From NCBI GenBank assembly GCA_030615505.1, contig JAUWZD010000017.1:1-53700 (forward strand): a DNA stretch of 53,700 bases. Reading direction: 5' to 3'. The translations under genes and the position numbers were made by a program. Shown in pieces: positions 43,770-53,202 of the stretch (its first letter is position 1; the number at the start of each line of letters is the position of its first letter). The stretch comes from Spirochaetales bacterium (GTDB lineage: Bacteria > Spirochaetota > Spirochaetia > SZUA-6 > DRHE01). Below the pieces are notes generated by a model. It did not search any database. It saw nothing but the letters and a program-made list of their open reading frames with translations, and had not been told where the DNA came from.

Positions 43770-45137
43770 ATGGCTGGTAAATCAAAGAAGAAAAACGGGA
43801 ACCATCAGCTTGAGGAACTGACTAAGCTGGCTGAGGGGAGAAATAAAATTCCACCCGAACTGTATCGTAAGTATCAGGTTAAAAGGGGATTAAGAAATGA
43901 GGACGGATCCGGTGTGCTGGTCGGCCTTACTGAAATCGGGGATGTCCATGGCTTTATCTTCGATGAAGGTGTTAAGATACCGGTTGATGGCAGACTCACC
44001 TACCGGGGCATCAGGATAGACGATATTGTTGCCTGCTTTCAGAAGGAGAAACGCTACGGGTTCGAGGAGGTCTGCTACCTCCTGCTTTTTGGGGAATTAC
44101 CCACTGAAACGCAATTAAATCAGTTCAACGCTTTACTTGGTGTAAACAGGGAACTTCCCGATGGGTTCACTGAAAACATGATTCTGAAGAATCCCAGTAA
44201 TGACATTATGAACAAACTTGGGAGGAGTGTACTGGTCAGCTATTCCTATGATCCCAATCCGGATGATATCAGTGTTAAAAATGTATTAAGACAGTCTATT
44301 GAGCTGATCGCTCGCTTCCCAACCATGGCCGCATATGGGTACCAGGCTAAATCACACTATTTCCAGGGAAAGAGCCTCTTTATACACAAGCCCCGAAAGG
44401 AATTAAGCACTTCGCAAAATCTTCTGCATATGATCAGAGCGGACAGCAAATATACCCGGTTAGAATCGGAAACCCTTGATCTCTCTTTAGTCCTCCACGC
44501 AGAGCACGGCGGCGGTAATAACTCCAGTTTTACAACCCATGTGGTGACTTCTACCGGTACTGATACATATTCGGCGATCGCTGCTGCCGTGGGCTCCCTT
44601 AAGGGGCCGCTTCACGGAGGCGCCAATAAAAAGGTAATGGGAATGATGGCTAATATCAAATCCCATGTACAGGATTGGAAAGATGAGGAAGAGATCGAAG
44701 CATACCTCGGCAAAATCGTGAGGAAAAAGGTCTATGACCGTACAGGCCTGATATATGGAATTGGACATGCCGTGTACACCATATCCGATCCCAGGGCCGT
44801 ACTGTTAAAACGAAAAGCCAAAGTCCTGGCTAAAGAAAAATCCTTGGAGCATGAGTACGACCTGTATGATCGTGTGGCCAGGCTTGCTCCATTAGTCTTG
44901 AAAAGGGAAAGAAACTCAGAGAAAACTGTGGCGCCTAATGTTGATTTTTATTCCGGATTTGTATACAAGATGCTGAATATCCCCGACGAGCTCTATACAC
45001 CTATCTTTACCATGGCGCGGATCGCCGGCTGGTCCGCCCACCGGATTGAAGAGATTATAAGCGGAAGCAGAATTATTAGGCCCGCATACAGAAATGTGTT
45101 CATACCCAGGGAATATATCCCCTTGGCTCAGAGATAG
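43770..45137 (+). CDS. gltA: Citrate synthase family enzyme
   Basis: 455 residues, longer than usual (about 370-430). Catalytic residues appear in HAEHGGGNNS (His), GIGHAVYTISDPRA (His) and NVDFYSGFVYKML (Asp), with LKGPLHGGANKKV for CoA and oxaloacetate binding. The N-terminal 30 residues are basic and low-complexity (MAGKSKKKNGNHQ). It could be a citrate or a 2-methylcitrate synthase; no prp-cycle gene is nearby. It stops 4 bases from the convergent mfd stop. Confidence 0.88.
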   Translation: MAGKSKKKNGNHQLEELTKLAEGRNKIPPELYRKYQVKRGLRNEDGSGVLVGLTEIGDVHGFIFDEGVKIPVDGRLTYRGIRIDDIVACFQKEKRYGFEEVCYLLLFGELPTETQLNQFNALLGVNRELPDGFTENMILKNPSNDIMNKLGRSVLVSYSYDPNPDDISVKNVLRQSIELIARFPTMAAYGYQAKSHYFQGKSLFIHKPRKELSTSQNLLHMIRADSKYTRLESETLDLSLVLHAEHGGGNNSSFTTHVVTSTGTDTYSAIAAAVGSLKGPLHGGANKKVMGMMANIKSHVQDWKDEEEIEAYLGKIVRKKVYDRTGLIYGIGHAVYTISDPRAVLLKRKAKVLAKEKSLEHEYDLYDRVARLAPLVLKRERNSEKTVAPNVDFYSGFVYKMLNIPDELYTPIFTMARIAGWSAHRIEEIISGSRIIRPAYRNVFIPREYIPLAQR

Positions 45138-45141
45138 GCAG

Positions 45142-48100
45142 CTACAGAAGTCTTCCGAGCCTCTCACTGATAAACTCCGATTTATCCTTTAAGTGAACAC
45201 TGCCGGTCTTAAGCAGGAGACAGTTAGGTTTTTTTGCATCCAGATAGACACTCCCGCCGCTCTCCTTGATCAGTGTAAGAACCCTGTCCACGGCCAGCTC
45301 TGACAGTCTGAAAAACTCGACCGTTACGGTCCCAGCCTTCTCCTTAAGCGAGGAAATATAGAGCTTCTTACACAGTATACGGGTCTCTGCAATGGAAAAG
45401 ATGCTTAAGACCTCATCCGGCAATGGTCCAAAACGGTCGGCAATTTCACGATGAACGGAATCGAGCTCGTCATCAGTTGTGATGGAGGCGATCTTCTTAT
45501 ACACTTCCATCTTCTCCATTGGTTCTGCGATATAGGAATCCGGAATGTACCCTGAGTAATCCAACTCCAGATAGACATCCGGGGCTTCCTCCTGCTCCTC
45601 TTCTCCGCTCATCTCCGCAATAGCCTCATCTAAAAGCTTAAGATACATATCAAAGCCTACTGAAAGGATATCCCCGTGCTGTTCTCTACCTAGAAGATTT
45701 CCCGCTCCCCGTATTTCCAAATCTTTTAAAGCGATTTTAAACCCGGAACCGAGCTCCGTGAAATCAGAGATTATTTTAAGCCTCTTCATAGCCAGTTCCG
45801 AAATCACCCTGGATTCCGGATAGAGAAGATATGCATAGGCCGCCTGATCAGCCCTGCCTACCCTTCCCCGCAGTTGATAGAGCTGGGAAATCCCGAACAT
45901 GTCGGCCCGATTAATGATAATTGTATTCACATTCGGAATATCCAGGCCGTTTTCTATAATTGTTGTGGAGAGCAGAACCTGAAAATCCCCCCGGATAAAG
46001 CGGTGCATCACTTCCTCAAGCTCATACTCTTCCATCTGTCCGTGTGCCGTGCCTATGCGTATCCCTGGCAGGAGATTTTCCAAATAAGAATGTACACGGG
46101 GCATGGTCTGAACCCGGTTATGGAGATAGTACACCTGACCTCCCCTTTTTATCTCACGCCGTATCGCCCGGGCTATGACCTCCGGATCGAACTCCTGGAT
46201 ATAAGTCTCGATGGGAAGGCGGTTCTGAGGCGGTGTGTCAATAATGGACATGTCCCTGATTTTCATCAGGGACATATGGAGGGTCCGAGGAATCGGTGTG
46301 GCCGTAAGCGTGAGACAGTCTATCGAGGTCTTAAGCTCTTTTAGCTTTTCCTTATGCTTGACTCCAAACCTTTGCTCCTCATCTATGATCAATAGTCCCA
46401 GATTCCGGAACTTTACATCTTTTTGAAGCAGCCTGTGAGTTCCGATGACAATATCTATCTCTCCTCTAGCGATTCCCTGGACAATTAACTTCTGTTCCGG
46501 ACGGCTCCTGAAACGGGAGAGCATCTCAATGTTCACAGGAAAATGCTCAAAACGCTCCTTGAATGTCTCGAAATGCTGCTCCACCAGGATAGTTGTCGGC
46601 GCCAGATAGGCTGCCTGTTTTCCGCCCATCACCGCCTTAAAGGCTGCCCTGAGGGCAATCTCTGTCTTCCCATAACCTACATCCCCGCAGATCAGCCGGT
46701 CCATTGGCCTGGGAGTTTCCATATCCTGTTTGACTTCTTCAATACACTTAAGCTGATCCTCAGTCTCCTGATAGGAGAAACCGGCATCAAAGGCGCTCTG
46801 CCAGTCCGAATCCGGGACCGGATCCTTAGGAAAGGCGAATCCCTTAATGGTATTTCTGCGGGAGTACAGTATAAGCAAATGCCTGGCTAAGTCTTCAACT
46901 CGTCTTTTCACACGCTTCTTCCTGGCTTCCCAGCTCCTCCCGCCGAGCCTGTCCAATCTGGGCGCTTTTCCCTCCTGCCCGATGTGCCTCTGGATAAAAT
47001 TTAGCTGCTCAATCGGCAGATATACCCGTTCTTCACCGTCATACTCTATAGAGATATAGTCCCTCTCATTGCCTGCCGCCCTTATTCGTTCAATACCGTT
47101 AAATAATCCTATACCGTAATTAATGTGCACCACGTAATCCCCCGGGTTTAGCTCAACAAAGGAATCGATAACTTGAGTCTTACTAGCTCCGACTGAGCGG
47201 GGTATGCGCTTCTTCCTGCCGAAGATCTCATTCTCCTGGATCACCATGATCTTGAAGTGGGGAAGAGAAAAACCGCTGGATATACTCTCAGGAAAGATCT
47301 CCACTTCCAGCTCTTTTAAGAGATGATTAAGCCTTTCGGCCTGGTGATGATAAACGGCGAAAATAAATACGCGGTAACCCACGCGGATCAAATTCTCAAG
47401 CTCCTCTTTAAAAAAGGAGATATTACCGAAGAATGATCTGGGGGGATCAGAACCCATATTTATGCGCGGCGGGTCCCCGGCCCGTCCTTTTAGAAAATGA
47501 AAGCAGACCCGCTTAGAGAATCCGTTAATCAAAGCAGAAAAATCCATCAGAATTTGCCCTGGTGCGGGCCTGAGTCTTTTTATGCCTGAAGCCTGTTTGT
47601 ACAGCTCCGTGTACTCCCTTTTTAATAATAATGAATTACTCTTTAGTCTTTCAGAATCTATCAGATAGAGCACGGAATCCTCCGGTAGATAATCCAGCAG
47701 AGAAAAGGAGCGGTTAAAGCAGAGAGGAAAAAGGAACTCGATACCCTGGAGTTCAGGATTAAGTTCGAGTTCTTCATGCAAATGTTTAAGCAAATTCCTC
47801 TTTATTCGATCAATAAAAACCCCTGTAATGATTACCTCGCGAATCGGAGATATGCTTATGCCTGTTCTATTAATGGTAGAAGACTGGGTTATTGGGTTGA
47901 ACTGCCTTATTTCAGCAACCTGCTCGAAATCGAGGACAATGCGGAGGGCTTCATCCTCCCCATAGGGGAATATATCCACAACCTCCCCCCGCATGGCATA
48001 CTCTCCTTTTAAGGTAACGCGAGGCACTCTTAAATACCCGAAGGCTTGTAACTTTAAAGCAAGCCTTGTATGATCGAGATGATCCCCCACAGATATAGAG

Positions 48101-48531
48101 ACGATCTGGGCAGCTAGATACTGTGGATCCGGAAGGGGCGTTAGAAACGCTCTTAAGGGAGCAACTACTGATAATTTTTCCCCGGCCATCAGCCGGGTGA
48201 GCACCCGCACCCGGTCTCCAAATACTACAGGAAGCGGATGCCCCTCGCCGTAAGGAATGGTTCCCCACCAGGGAAACAGCACCCCTTCGATTCCGGGAAA
48301 AAGCTTTAGATCCTGAACTAAAGCATCCGCTTCCTGTTCTGTGGGTACGACAATGAGGGCTGGATAAACGGATTCTTGATAGAAGAGGCTCAATATAAAG
48401 GGTAGAAATCCATTCTGTACTCCCTCGATATTGATGGGAAACTCACTGCTTCTAAACCTTTTCTTAAGCTCCTTGTATGGGTTATATTGATATAAGCTTG
48501 AGGTAAGCTGATTAATTAATAAGGTTATCAT
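45142..48531 (-). CDS. mfd: Transcription-repair coupling factor
   Basis: 1129 residues, full length. UvrB-homology region at the N-terminus, RNA-polymerase-interacting CarD-like domain (LNPGDYVVHINYGIGLFNGI), helicase motifs GDVGYGKTEIALRAAFKAV, DEEQRFGV, TATPIPRTLHMSL and LRGRVGRA, and the C-terminal TRCF domain. It removes stalled RNA polymerase and recruits UvrA. Around residues 350-370 a GDPPR/SDPPR-containing segment looks inserted. Confidence 0.97.
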   Translation of the reverse strand: MITLLINQLTSSLYQYNPYKELKKRFRSSEFPINIEGVQNGFLPFILSLFYQESVYPALIVVPTEQEADALVQDLKLFPGIEGVLFPWWGTIPYGEGHPLPVVFGDRVRVLTRLMAGEKLSVVAPLRAFLTPLPDPQYLAAQIVSISVGDHLDHTRLALKLQAFGYLRVPRVTLKGEYAMRGEVVDIFPYGEDEALRIVLDFEQVAEIRQFNPITQSSTINRTGISISPIREVIITGVFIDRIKRNLLKHLHEELELNPELQGIEFLFPLCFNRSFSLLDYLPEDSVLYLIDSERLKSNSLLLKREYTELYKQASGIKRLRPAPGQILMDFSALINGFSKRVCFHFLKGRAGDPPRINMGSDPPRSFFGNISFFKEELENLIRVGYRVFIFAVYHHQAERLNHLLKELEVEIFPESISSGFSLPHFKIMVIQENEIFGRKKRIPRSVGASKTQVIDSFVELNPGDYVVHINYGIGLFNGIERIRAAGNERDYISIEYDGEERVYLPIEQLNFIQRHIGQEGKAPRLDRLGGRSWEARKKRVKRRVEDLARHLLILYSRRNTIKGFAFPKDPVPDSDWQSAFDAGFSYQETEDQLKCIEEVKQDMETPRPMDRLICGDVGYGKTEIALRAAFKAVMGGKQAAYLAPTTILVEQHFETFKERFEHFPVNIEMLSRFRSRPEQKLIVQGIARGEIDIVIGTHRLLQKDVKFRNLGLLIIDEEQRFGVKHKEKLKELKTSIDCLTLTATPIPRTLHMSLMKIRDMSIIDTPPQNRLPIETYIQEFDPEVIARAIRREIKRGGQVYYLHNRVQTMPRVHSYLENLLPGIRIGTAHGQMEEYELEEVMHRFIRGDFQVLLSTTIIENGLDIPNVNTIIINRADMFGISQLYQLRGRVGRADQAAYAYLLYPESRVISELAMKRLKIISDFTELGSGFKIALKDLEIRGAGNLLGREQHGDILSVGFDMYLKLLDEAIAEMSGEEEQEEAPDVYLELDYSGYIPDSYIAEPMEKMEVYKKIASITTDDELDSVHREIADRFGPLPDEVLSIFSIAETRILCKKLYISSLKEKAGTVTVEFFRLSELAVDRVLTLIKESGGSVYLDAKKPNCLLLKTGSVHLKDKSEFISERLGRLL

Positions 48532-48573
48532 GCAATTTACCGAAAATTATAGCGAATATATGGAGTAACTATA

Positions 48574-49539
48574 ATGAAGCAACTCTCAGCATTATTTTTA
48601 CTACTCTTTATTTCCTCCTCCTGTTTCTCACTGTCCACAGGTGGAGTGGATTTTTCAATTCGGTTCCATGAAAAACGTATTTACTACCTGGGAGATAAGG
48701 CTCATCCGGTAAATATTGAAACAGTAATCACAAATAACTCGACTGAAACCTATCGTTTTAAAATGGCCAATAACAGAGTATTTAATCTTGATTTTGAAGT
48801 AACTACACCCACCAATATCATGCTGAATCATTCTAAAGAATTTACCATAGCAAAACACTCTAATCAACCGATTCTATTTCGTGAGATCAGTCTCGAACCG
48901 GGTGAAAAATACGGCATCGTAATCAGCTTAGCCGATTATGTTGAGATTGAAAAGCCGGGTTTATACACAGTCCGGGCGCTCTTTCACCCGGAACTGGATC
49001 TGGGCGGCAAGGCTCTTAGCACAAGGGGAAAGCGTCTAATATCCAACTCATTAACATTGAATATCAGACCTGCTGTGGTATTCCCGGAGGAGAGGGCGTT
49101 AATCGAGGCGGAAACAGGTATGCTCCTTACCCGGAAGAGCCTCCCTCCTGATGAAGTTGTAGCCTATACACTGAAGGCCCGCCAGAAGAGTCAGTGGGAA
49201 AAATTCTTCCTGTATCTTGACTTAGAAAGCCTCTATGTGAAAAAGCCTGAGAGGGCCACCAGGTTCAAGCGCTTGTCCGAAGAAAATCGCATAACAGCCT
49301 TAGAGAGATTTAAGAATGAACTTAAGCAGGAACGGGTGGACCGGGATATTTTAATTATTCCATCCAGTTTTAAGATTGTGCATACCAGTTATAACCCCTT
49401 TGAGGCCACAGTACTTGTTACAGCCAGGTTTGATTACCGGGATTATACGGAGGTTAAGAGATACACCTATACACTGCTCCGAAAAGATAAGGTTTGGATT
49501 ATTACCGATTATAGTATAACCAATCTGGGAACCGAATGA
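48574..49539 (+). CDS. Predicted exported lipoprotein, unknown family
   Basis: 321 residues. The N-terminal KQLSALFLLLFISSSC fits a signal peptide with a lipobox-like end (SSSC), then a beta-rich region (about 25-170, with VDFSIRFHEKRIYYLGDK) that looks immunoglobulin-like, and a charged C-terminal half that may fold separately (VTARFDYRDYTEVKRYTYTL). Good ribosome-binding site GGAG 9 bases upstream. Its stop abuts the next start (TGAATG). Function not recognised. Confidence 0.7.
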   Translation: MKQLSALFLLLFISSSCFSLSTGGVDFSIRFHEKRIYYLGDKAHPVNIETVITNNSTETYRFKMANNRVFNLDFEVTTPTNIMLNHSKEFTIAKHSNQPILFREISLEPGEKYGIVISLADYVEIEKPGLYTVRALFHPELDLGGKALSTRGKRLISNSLTLNIRPAVVFPEERALIEAETGMLLTRKSLPPDEVVAYTLKARQKSQWEKFFLYLDLESLYVKKPERATRFKRLSEENRITALERFKNELKQERVDRDILIIPSSFKIVHTSYNPFEATVLVTARFDYRDYTEVKRYTYTLLRKDKVWIITDYSITNLGTE

Positions 49540-50286
49540 ATGAAGGCTCTGATCGTTGCCCGGAATGATGAGATAAAAAATCTGCTTACCTACCATCTTA
49601 AACCGGTGGGTTTTGAGATTGTACACTACAAGGATCCCGTTAAGGCTATTGATAATTTTGAAGAATTAGATCCCCAAATGATCCTTTTCCATGGCCAGGA
49701 TTTTCCCCGTCACTGGAAACCCCTCTTGAAACTGCTCAGGGAAAAGAAAAGCAAGGAAGAGGCAGTATTTATCCTCATTAAGGCTCCTGATTTTCCCATG
49801 GAAGAGGCGGCCAAGGCTTCACATCTTGGCATCAATGGCATGATCAGTGCAGACTTGAAGAACAAAGAGGAAATCTATCATCTTGAGGAGCTCTTCAGAC
49901 GATACAAGTCTGTGAAGGACAAGAGGAAATTCCACCGCCTGGTACCGAAAAATCTGGACAGGATTCAGCTTATGTTCACGCACCCCTATTCTACTGTGAT
50001 TGTTACCGGCTCACTTGCTGAAATATCTATTCAGGGAGCCAGCTTTAAACCTGCAGATCCTTCTGTGACTTCAGACCTTAAGAGGGACCAGGAGATCCCA
50101 CTCTGCTCCCTGCGGGTTGGAGAAGATGTTATATCTCTGCTCTGCCGTGTAACCCGTAATAAAAAAGAAATGGGCCTGCAGTTTGTATCCTTTGAAACCG
50201 GGGGACATCATAAGCTTTTCAGGTATATACAATCCCGGGGCGGTCGAGAGCTGAAAGCGGCTGTTTTAAGTAAAAAGAATCAGTGA
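49540..50286 (+). CDS. Receiver-like plus PilZ domain protein
   Basis: 248 residues. The first ~120 resemble a receiver fold (MKALIVARNDEIKNLL) but lack the phospho-acceptor Asp (LDPQMILFHGQD). The C-terminal ~115 residues form a PilZ domain with the RKFHR (R-x3-R) motif and EISIQGASF in place of D/N-x-S-x2-G, so it may bind cyclic di-GMP. Directly follows the lipoprotein gene and overlaps the next, convergent gene by 7 bases. Confidence 0.75.
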   Translation: MKALIVARNDEIKNLLTYHLKPVGFEIVHYKDPVKAIDNFEELDPQMILFHGQDFPRHWKPLLKLLREKKSKEEAVFILIKAPDFPMEEAAKASHLGINGMISADLKNKEEIYHLEELFRRYKSVKDKRKFHRLVPKNLDRIQLMFTHPYSTVIVTGSLAEISIQGASFKPADPSVTSDLKRDQEIPLCSLRVGEDVISLLCRVTRNKKEMGLQFVSFETGGHHKLFRYIQSRGGRELKAAVLSKKNQ

Positions 50287-50552
50287 CGCTTAAATTGAGT
50301 CTTCCGGTTCAATGCTGATTGGAATCTCTTCCACGGATCAGCCTCAATTTTCGAGTGTGGACAGCCCGGCGCATGTTTCTTGCCGCTGGTGCGATAGATT
50401 CCATCCAGACGATCATCCTTGAAAACAACCTCTAATCCCATCTTTTCAAGCTTCATGAGCAGAACCCTGCGGCGCTCTTTAATAGTCCAGCAGGCGGGAC
50501 AAACTCCAATTGTAGCAAGATCGTGGGTCTTTATGTATCGGACCCTAATCAT
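50280..50552 (-). CDS. Small conserved-looking protein with CPAC and GCPH motifs
   Basis: 90 residues from ATG 50552, chosen because GAGGG lies about 7 bases upstream; an in-frame ATG at 50606 is possible. Contains VCPACWTIKERRR and HAPGCPHSKI, so Cys-x2-Cys and a later Cys-x-His could hold a metal. Rest is basic. I do not recognise the family. Confidence 0.55.
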   Translation of the reverse strand: MIRVRYIKTHDLATIGVCPACWTIKERRRVLLMKLEKMGLEVVFKDDRLDGIYRTSGKKHAPGCPHSKIEADPWKRFQSALNRKTQFKRH

Positions 50553-50627
50553 GGCTCTTCCCTCTAAAATGGCTATCTGCCTCTTTAATGACAAATTCCC
50601 TCCCATTCAGATCTTAAGGACAATAGC

Positions 50628-50657
50628 TTGACATTCGGCAGTCCTTCCCTGTACATA
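50628..50657 (+). promoter_or_regulatory. Candidate promoter of trpS-pfk
   Basis: A perfect TTGACA (50628-50633) and TACATA (50652-50657) 18 bases apart; GGGAG lies 6 bases before the GTG start of trpS. Confidence 0.5.
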
Positions 50658-50690
50658 TTATTATAATTTATTTTTGATCGGGAGTCATCA

Positions 50691-51683
50691 GTGAGGGTTC
50701 TCTTTACAGGTATTCAACCTACAGGATTACTGCATATTGGAAATTATTTCGGGGCAATCAAAAACTGGGTAGAGCTGCAGTACGACTACCGCTCCTATAT
50801 TTCCATCGTAGATCTGCATGCTCTCACAATCCGCCATGACCCTAAGCAAATGCCGGAACAGGTTTTCGATCTGGCAGTAGGGCTTTACGCCTGCGGTATA
50901 GACCAGGAAAAAACAACACTATTCATCCAATCAGAGGTTCCCGGGCATGCGGATTTGACCTGGATCTTCAATACCCTGGCTCCGTTAGGTGAACTTGAGA
51001 GAATGACTCAATTCAAGGATAAATCAGCCCGTAATCGAAAAAATGTAAATGTAGGACTCTTAGACTATCCGGTTCTGCAGGCATCTGATATTCTGATCTA
51101 CAAGGGAGAAATTGTTCCGGTAGGTGAGGACCAGGTCCAGCATGTTGAGTTTACCCGTGAAATTGCCCGCTATTTCAATTCCCGATACGGAAAGACCTTT
51201 CCGGAATGCCAGGCCAGGCTCACCCATACCCCCCGGATTACGGGCCTTGACGGGGCGAGTAAAATGAGCAAAAGCTTGGGGAATTATATCGGGCTAATGG
51301 AAAAAGAGGATGAGATATGGAAAAAACTATCCGTGGCAAAAACAGACCCCGCCCGGGTCAGGAGAACAGATCCGGGTAATCCCGAAATTTGCAATATCTA
51401 TTCATATCATAAAGTGGTTACACCGGAAACTGAGCTTTCCGATTATATCGCCTCAGGCTGCCGCTCAGCCGCCATAGGATGCCTGGACTGCAAAAGAAGG
51501 CTTCTTAACAATCTTATGAAAGTTCTTGATCCGATCCGGGAAGAATACGGATCCCTATGTGGGAAAAGAGAATATGTACGTGAATTACTGGATCGCAACG
51601 CCGAGCATTGCCGGGCTGTTGCACGGCAAACCATGCTCGAAATCAAGGAAAAGATGGGACTAACAGCAGTATGGAAAATTTAG
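50691..51683 (+). CDS. trpS: Tryptophanyl-tRNA synthetase
   Basis: 330 residues from GTG. Class I motifs: PTGLLHIGNYFGAIKNW (HIGN) and KMSKS (ASKMSKSLG). Charges tRNA-Trp. Its end overlaps pfk by 13 bases. Confidence 0.97.
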   Translation: MRVLFTGIQPTGLLHIGNYFGAIKNWVELQYDYRSYISIVDLHALTIRHDPKQMPEQVFDLAVGLYACGIDQEKTTLFIQSEVPGHADLTWIFNTLAPLGELERMTQFKDKSARNRKNVNVGLLDYPVLQASDILIYKGEIVPVGEDQVQHVEFTREIARYFNSRYGKTFPECQARLTHTPRITGLDGASKMSKSLGNYIGLMEKEDEIWKKLSVAKTDPARVRRTDPGNPEICNIYSYHKVVTPETELSDYIASGCRSAAIGCLDCKRRLLNNLMKVLDPIREEYGSLCGKREYVRELLDRNAEHCRAVARQTMLEIKEKMGLTAVWKI

Positions 51684-53014
51684 ACTTAACCCAGGAAAAT
51701 TTGCTTATCGATCAACTGGGTAAGCCCTCTATTCCTTCGCCGCTGGGCTTATCCACCGTGTACGGAGACAACATCGTTAATTACGTTGAAGACAGCGCCA
51801 CGGTACTTTACCATACCGACCGCAATCGTATTCTAGAAGAGATAAGGCAGGGTAAAATTCCTTTAGCCTTTGAGCTGTCCGGGCCACGGGAGATGATCTA
51901 TTTTGATCCCTCTAAAACCCGTGCGGCCATAGTTACATGCGGAGGGCTCTGCCCCGGCATAAATAATGTCATCCGATCTTTAGTGATGGCCCTGCATTAC
52001 AGGTACCAGGTCAAGACTATTTACGGCATTCAATACGGCTACAGGGGCTTCATACCGGAATACAAGCATGAGGCGCTCATTTTAACCCCTCAGTTCGTCA
52101 ATGATATTCACGAAAAAGGAGGCTCCGTCTTAGCGTCTTCCAGGGGCCCGCAGGACATGGAAAAAATCGTGGACTGCCTTGATCGAATGAATATCGGTAT
52201 TCTCTTCGCAATAGGCGGAGACGGTACCTTAAAGGGAACTCAGCGTATCCATGAAATTATTAAACAGAGGGATTTAAACATTTCCGTGATCGGTATTCCC
52301 AAAACCGTGGATAATGATATCGCTTATGTTGAAAAAACATTCGGATTAGAGACTGCATTCTCTATAGCCGCAGAGGCAATACGCAGTGCCCATGTAGAAG
52401 CGGTCGGAGCGCCGAACGGTCTTGGCATTGTTAAAGTTATGGGGAGAATGTCCGGCTTTATCGCAGCCAATGCAGCTTTAGCACTAAATGAAGTGAATTT
52501 TGTCCTTATCCCTGAGGTCCCCTTTGACCTTGAGGGTCGCAAGGGTCTGTTTAAGATTCTTGAACAGCGCCTTTGCAGGAGGGGACATGCTGTTATTATC
52601 GTTGCTGAAGGTGCAGGCCAGCAGTACGTGGAAGTAGGGGCTGACCGCAAGGATGATTCGGGAAATCCGGTTTTAGGGGACATCGGTATCTATTTAAAAA
52701 CAGAGATTAAAAAGTATTTTAAGAATAATACTGACATGTATGTGAATTTAAAATATATTGATCCCAGCTACTTAGTCCGCGCAGTCCCGGCTAATGCCCA
52801 TGATTCCATATACTGTGCACAGCTCGCTTACAATGCCGTTCACGCCGGCATGTCCGGGAAGACCGGGATGATAATAGGCCGCTGGAACAATCAGTTCACC
52901 CATACTCCAATCAGGCTCGCCGTTTCCGGCAGGAAGACTCTTTCCCCGGAGGACCCCCTCTGGCTGAGTGTGCTTGAAGCAACCGGACAGCCCATATCCA
53001 TGGTTAACGATTAG
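51671..53014 (+). CDS. pfk: 6-phosphofructokinase, plant/trypanosome-like group
   Basis: 447 residues from ATG 51671. CGGLCPGINNVIRSLV, AIGGDGTLKG, GIPKTVDNDIAYVEKTFGL and VKVMGRMSGFIA. The residue after GGD is Gly, as in ATP-dependent enzymes (Asp in pyrophosphate enzymes), but PKTVDND has Lys at the next discriminating site, as in plant, trypanosome and spirochaete members. Phosphoryl donor is therefore best guessed as ATP, not certain. Confidence 0.9.
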   Translation: MENLDLTQENLLIDQLGKPSIPSPLGLSTVYGDNIVNYVEDSATVLYHTDRNRILEEIRQGKIPLAFELSGPREMIYFDPSKTRAAIVTCGGLCPGINNVIRSLVMALHYRYQVKTIYGIQYGYRGFIPEYKHEALILTPQFVNDIHEKGGSVLASSRGPQDMEKIVDCLDRMNIGILFAIGGDGTLKGTQRIHEIIKQRDLNISVIGIPKTVDNDIAYVEKTFGLETAFSIAAEAIRSAHVEAVGAPNGLGIVKVMGRMSGFIAANAALALNEVNFVLIPEVPFDLEGRKGLFKILEQRLCRRGHAVIIVAEGAGQQYVEVGADRKDDSGNPVLGDIGIYLKTEIKKYFKNNTDMYVNLKYIDPSYLVRAVPANAHDSIYCAQLAYNAVHAGMSGKTGMIIGRWNNQFTHTPIRLAVSGRKTLSPEDPLWLSVLEATGQPISMVND

Positions 53015-53155
53015 GTGTTCCTATATCTAAAGCTTGACTCTGAAGCCGGGAATGATTAAATTGATTAAGAAAAACGATGTGGATTGATTTGCGGCATATT
53101 GCAACCACATAAAAAAAAGCACTAAAAAGCCAGGACCTTATTAAACTTTTTTAAG

Positions 53156-53182
53156 AACCTGCGCTGTGTCGCAGGTTTTTTT
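53156..53182 (+). terminator. Intrinsic terminator just before the metK ribosome-binding site
   Basis: AACCTGCG (53156-53163), loop CTGTGT, CGCAGGTT (53170-53177) and a seven-T run ending at 53182. GGAGG of metK starts at 53191. It may close the pfk transcript or act as an attenuator for metK. Confidence 0.8.
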
Positions 53183-53202
53183 ATTACAGCGGAGGTATTG
53201 GA

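Noticed and set aside
53015-53155. SAM-I riboswitch before metK
   Set aside because: The conserved SAM-I core pieces (GAGGGA, GGCAACC with its kink-turn context) are not in the leader in the right order; only the terminator is clear.
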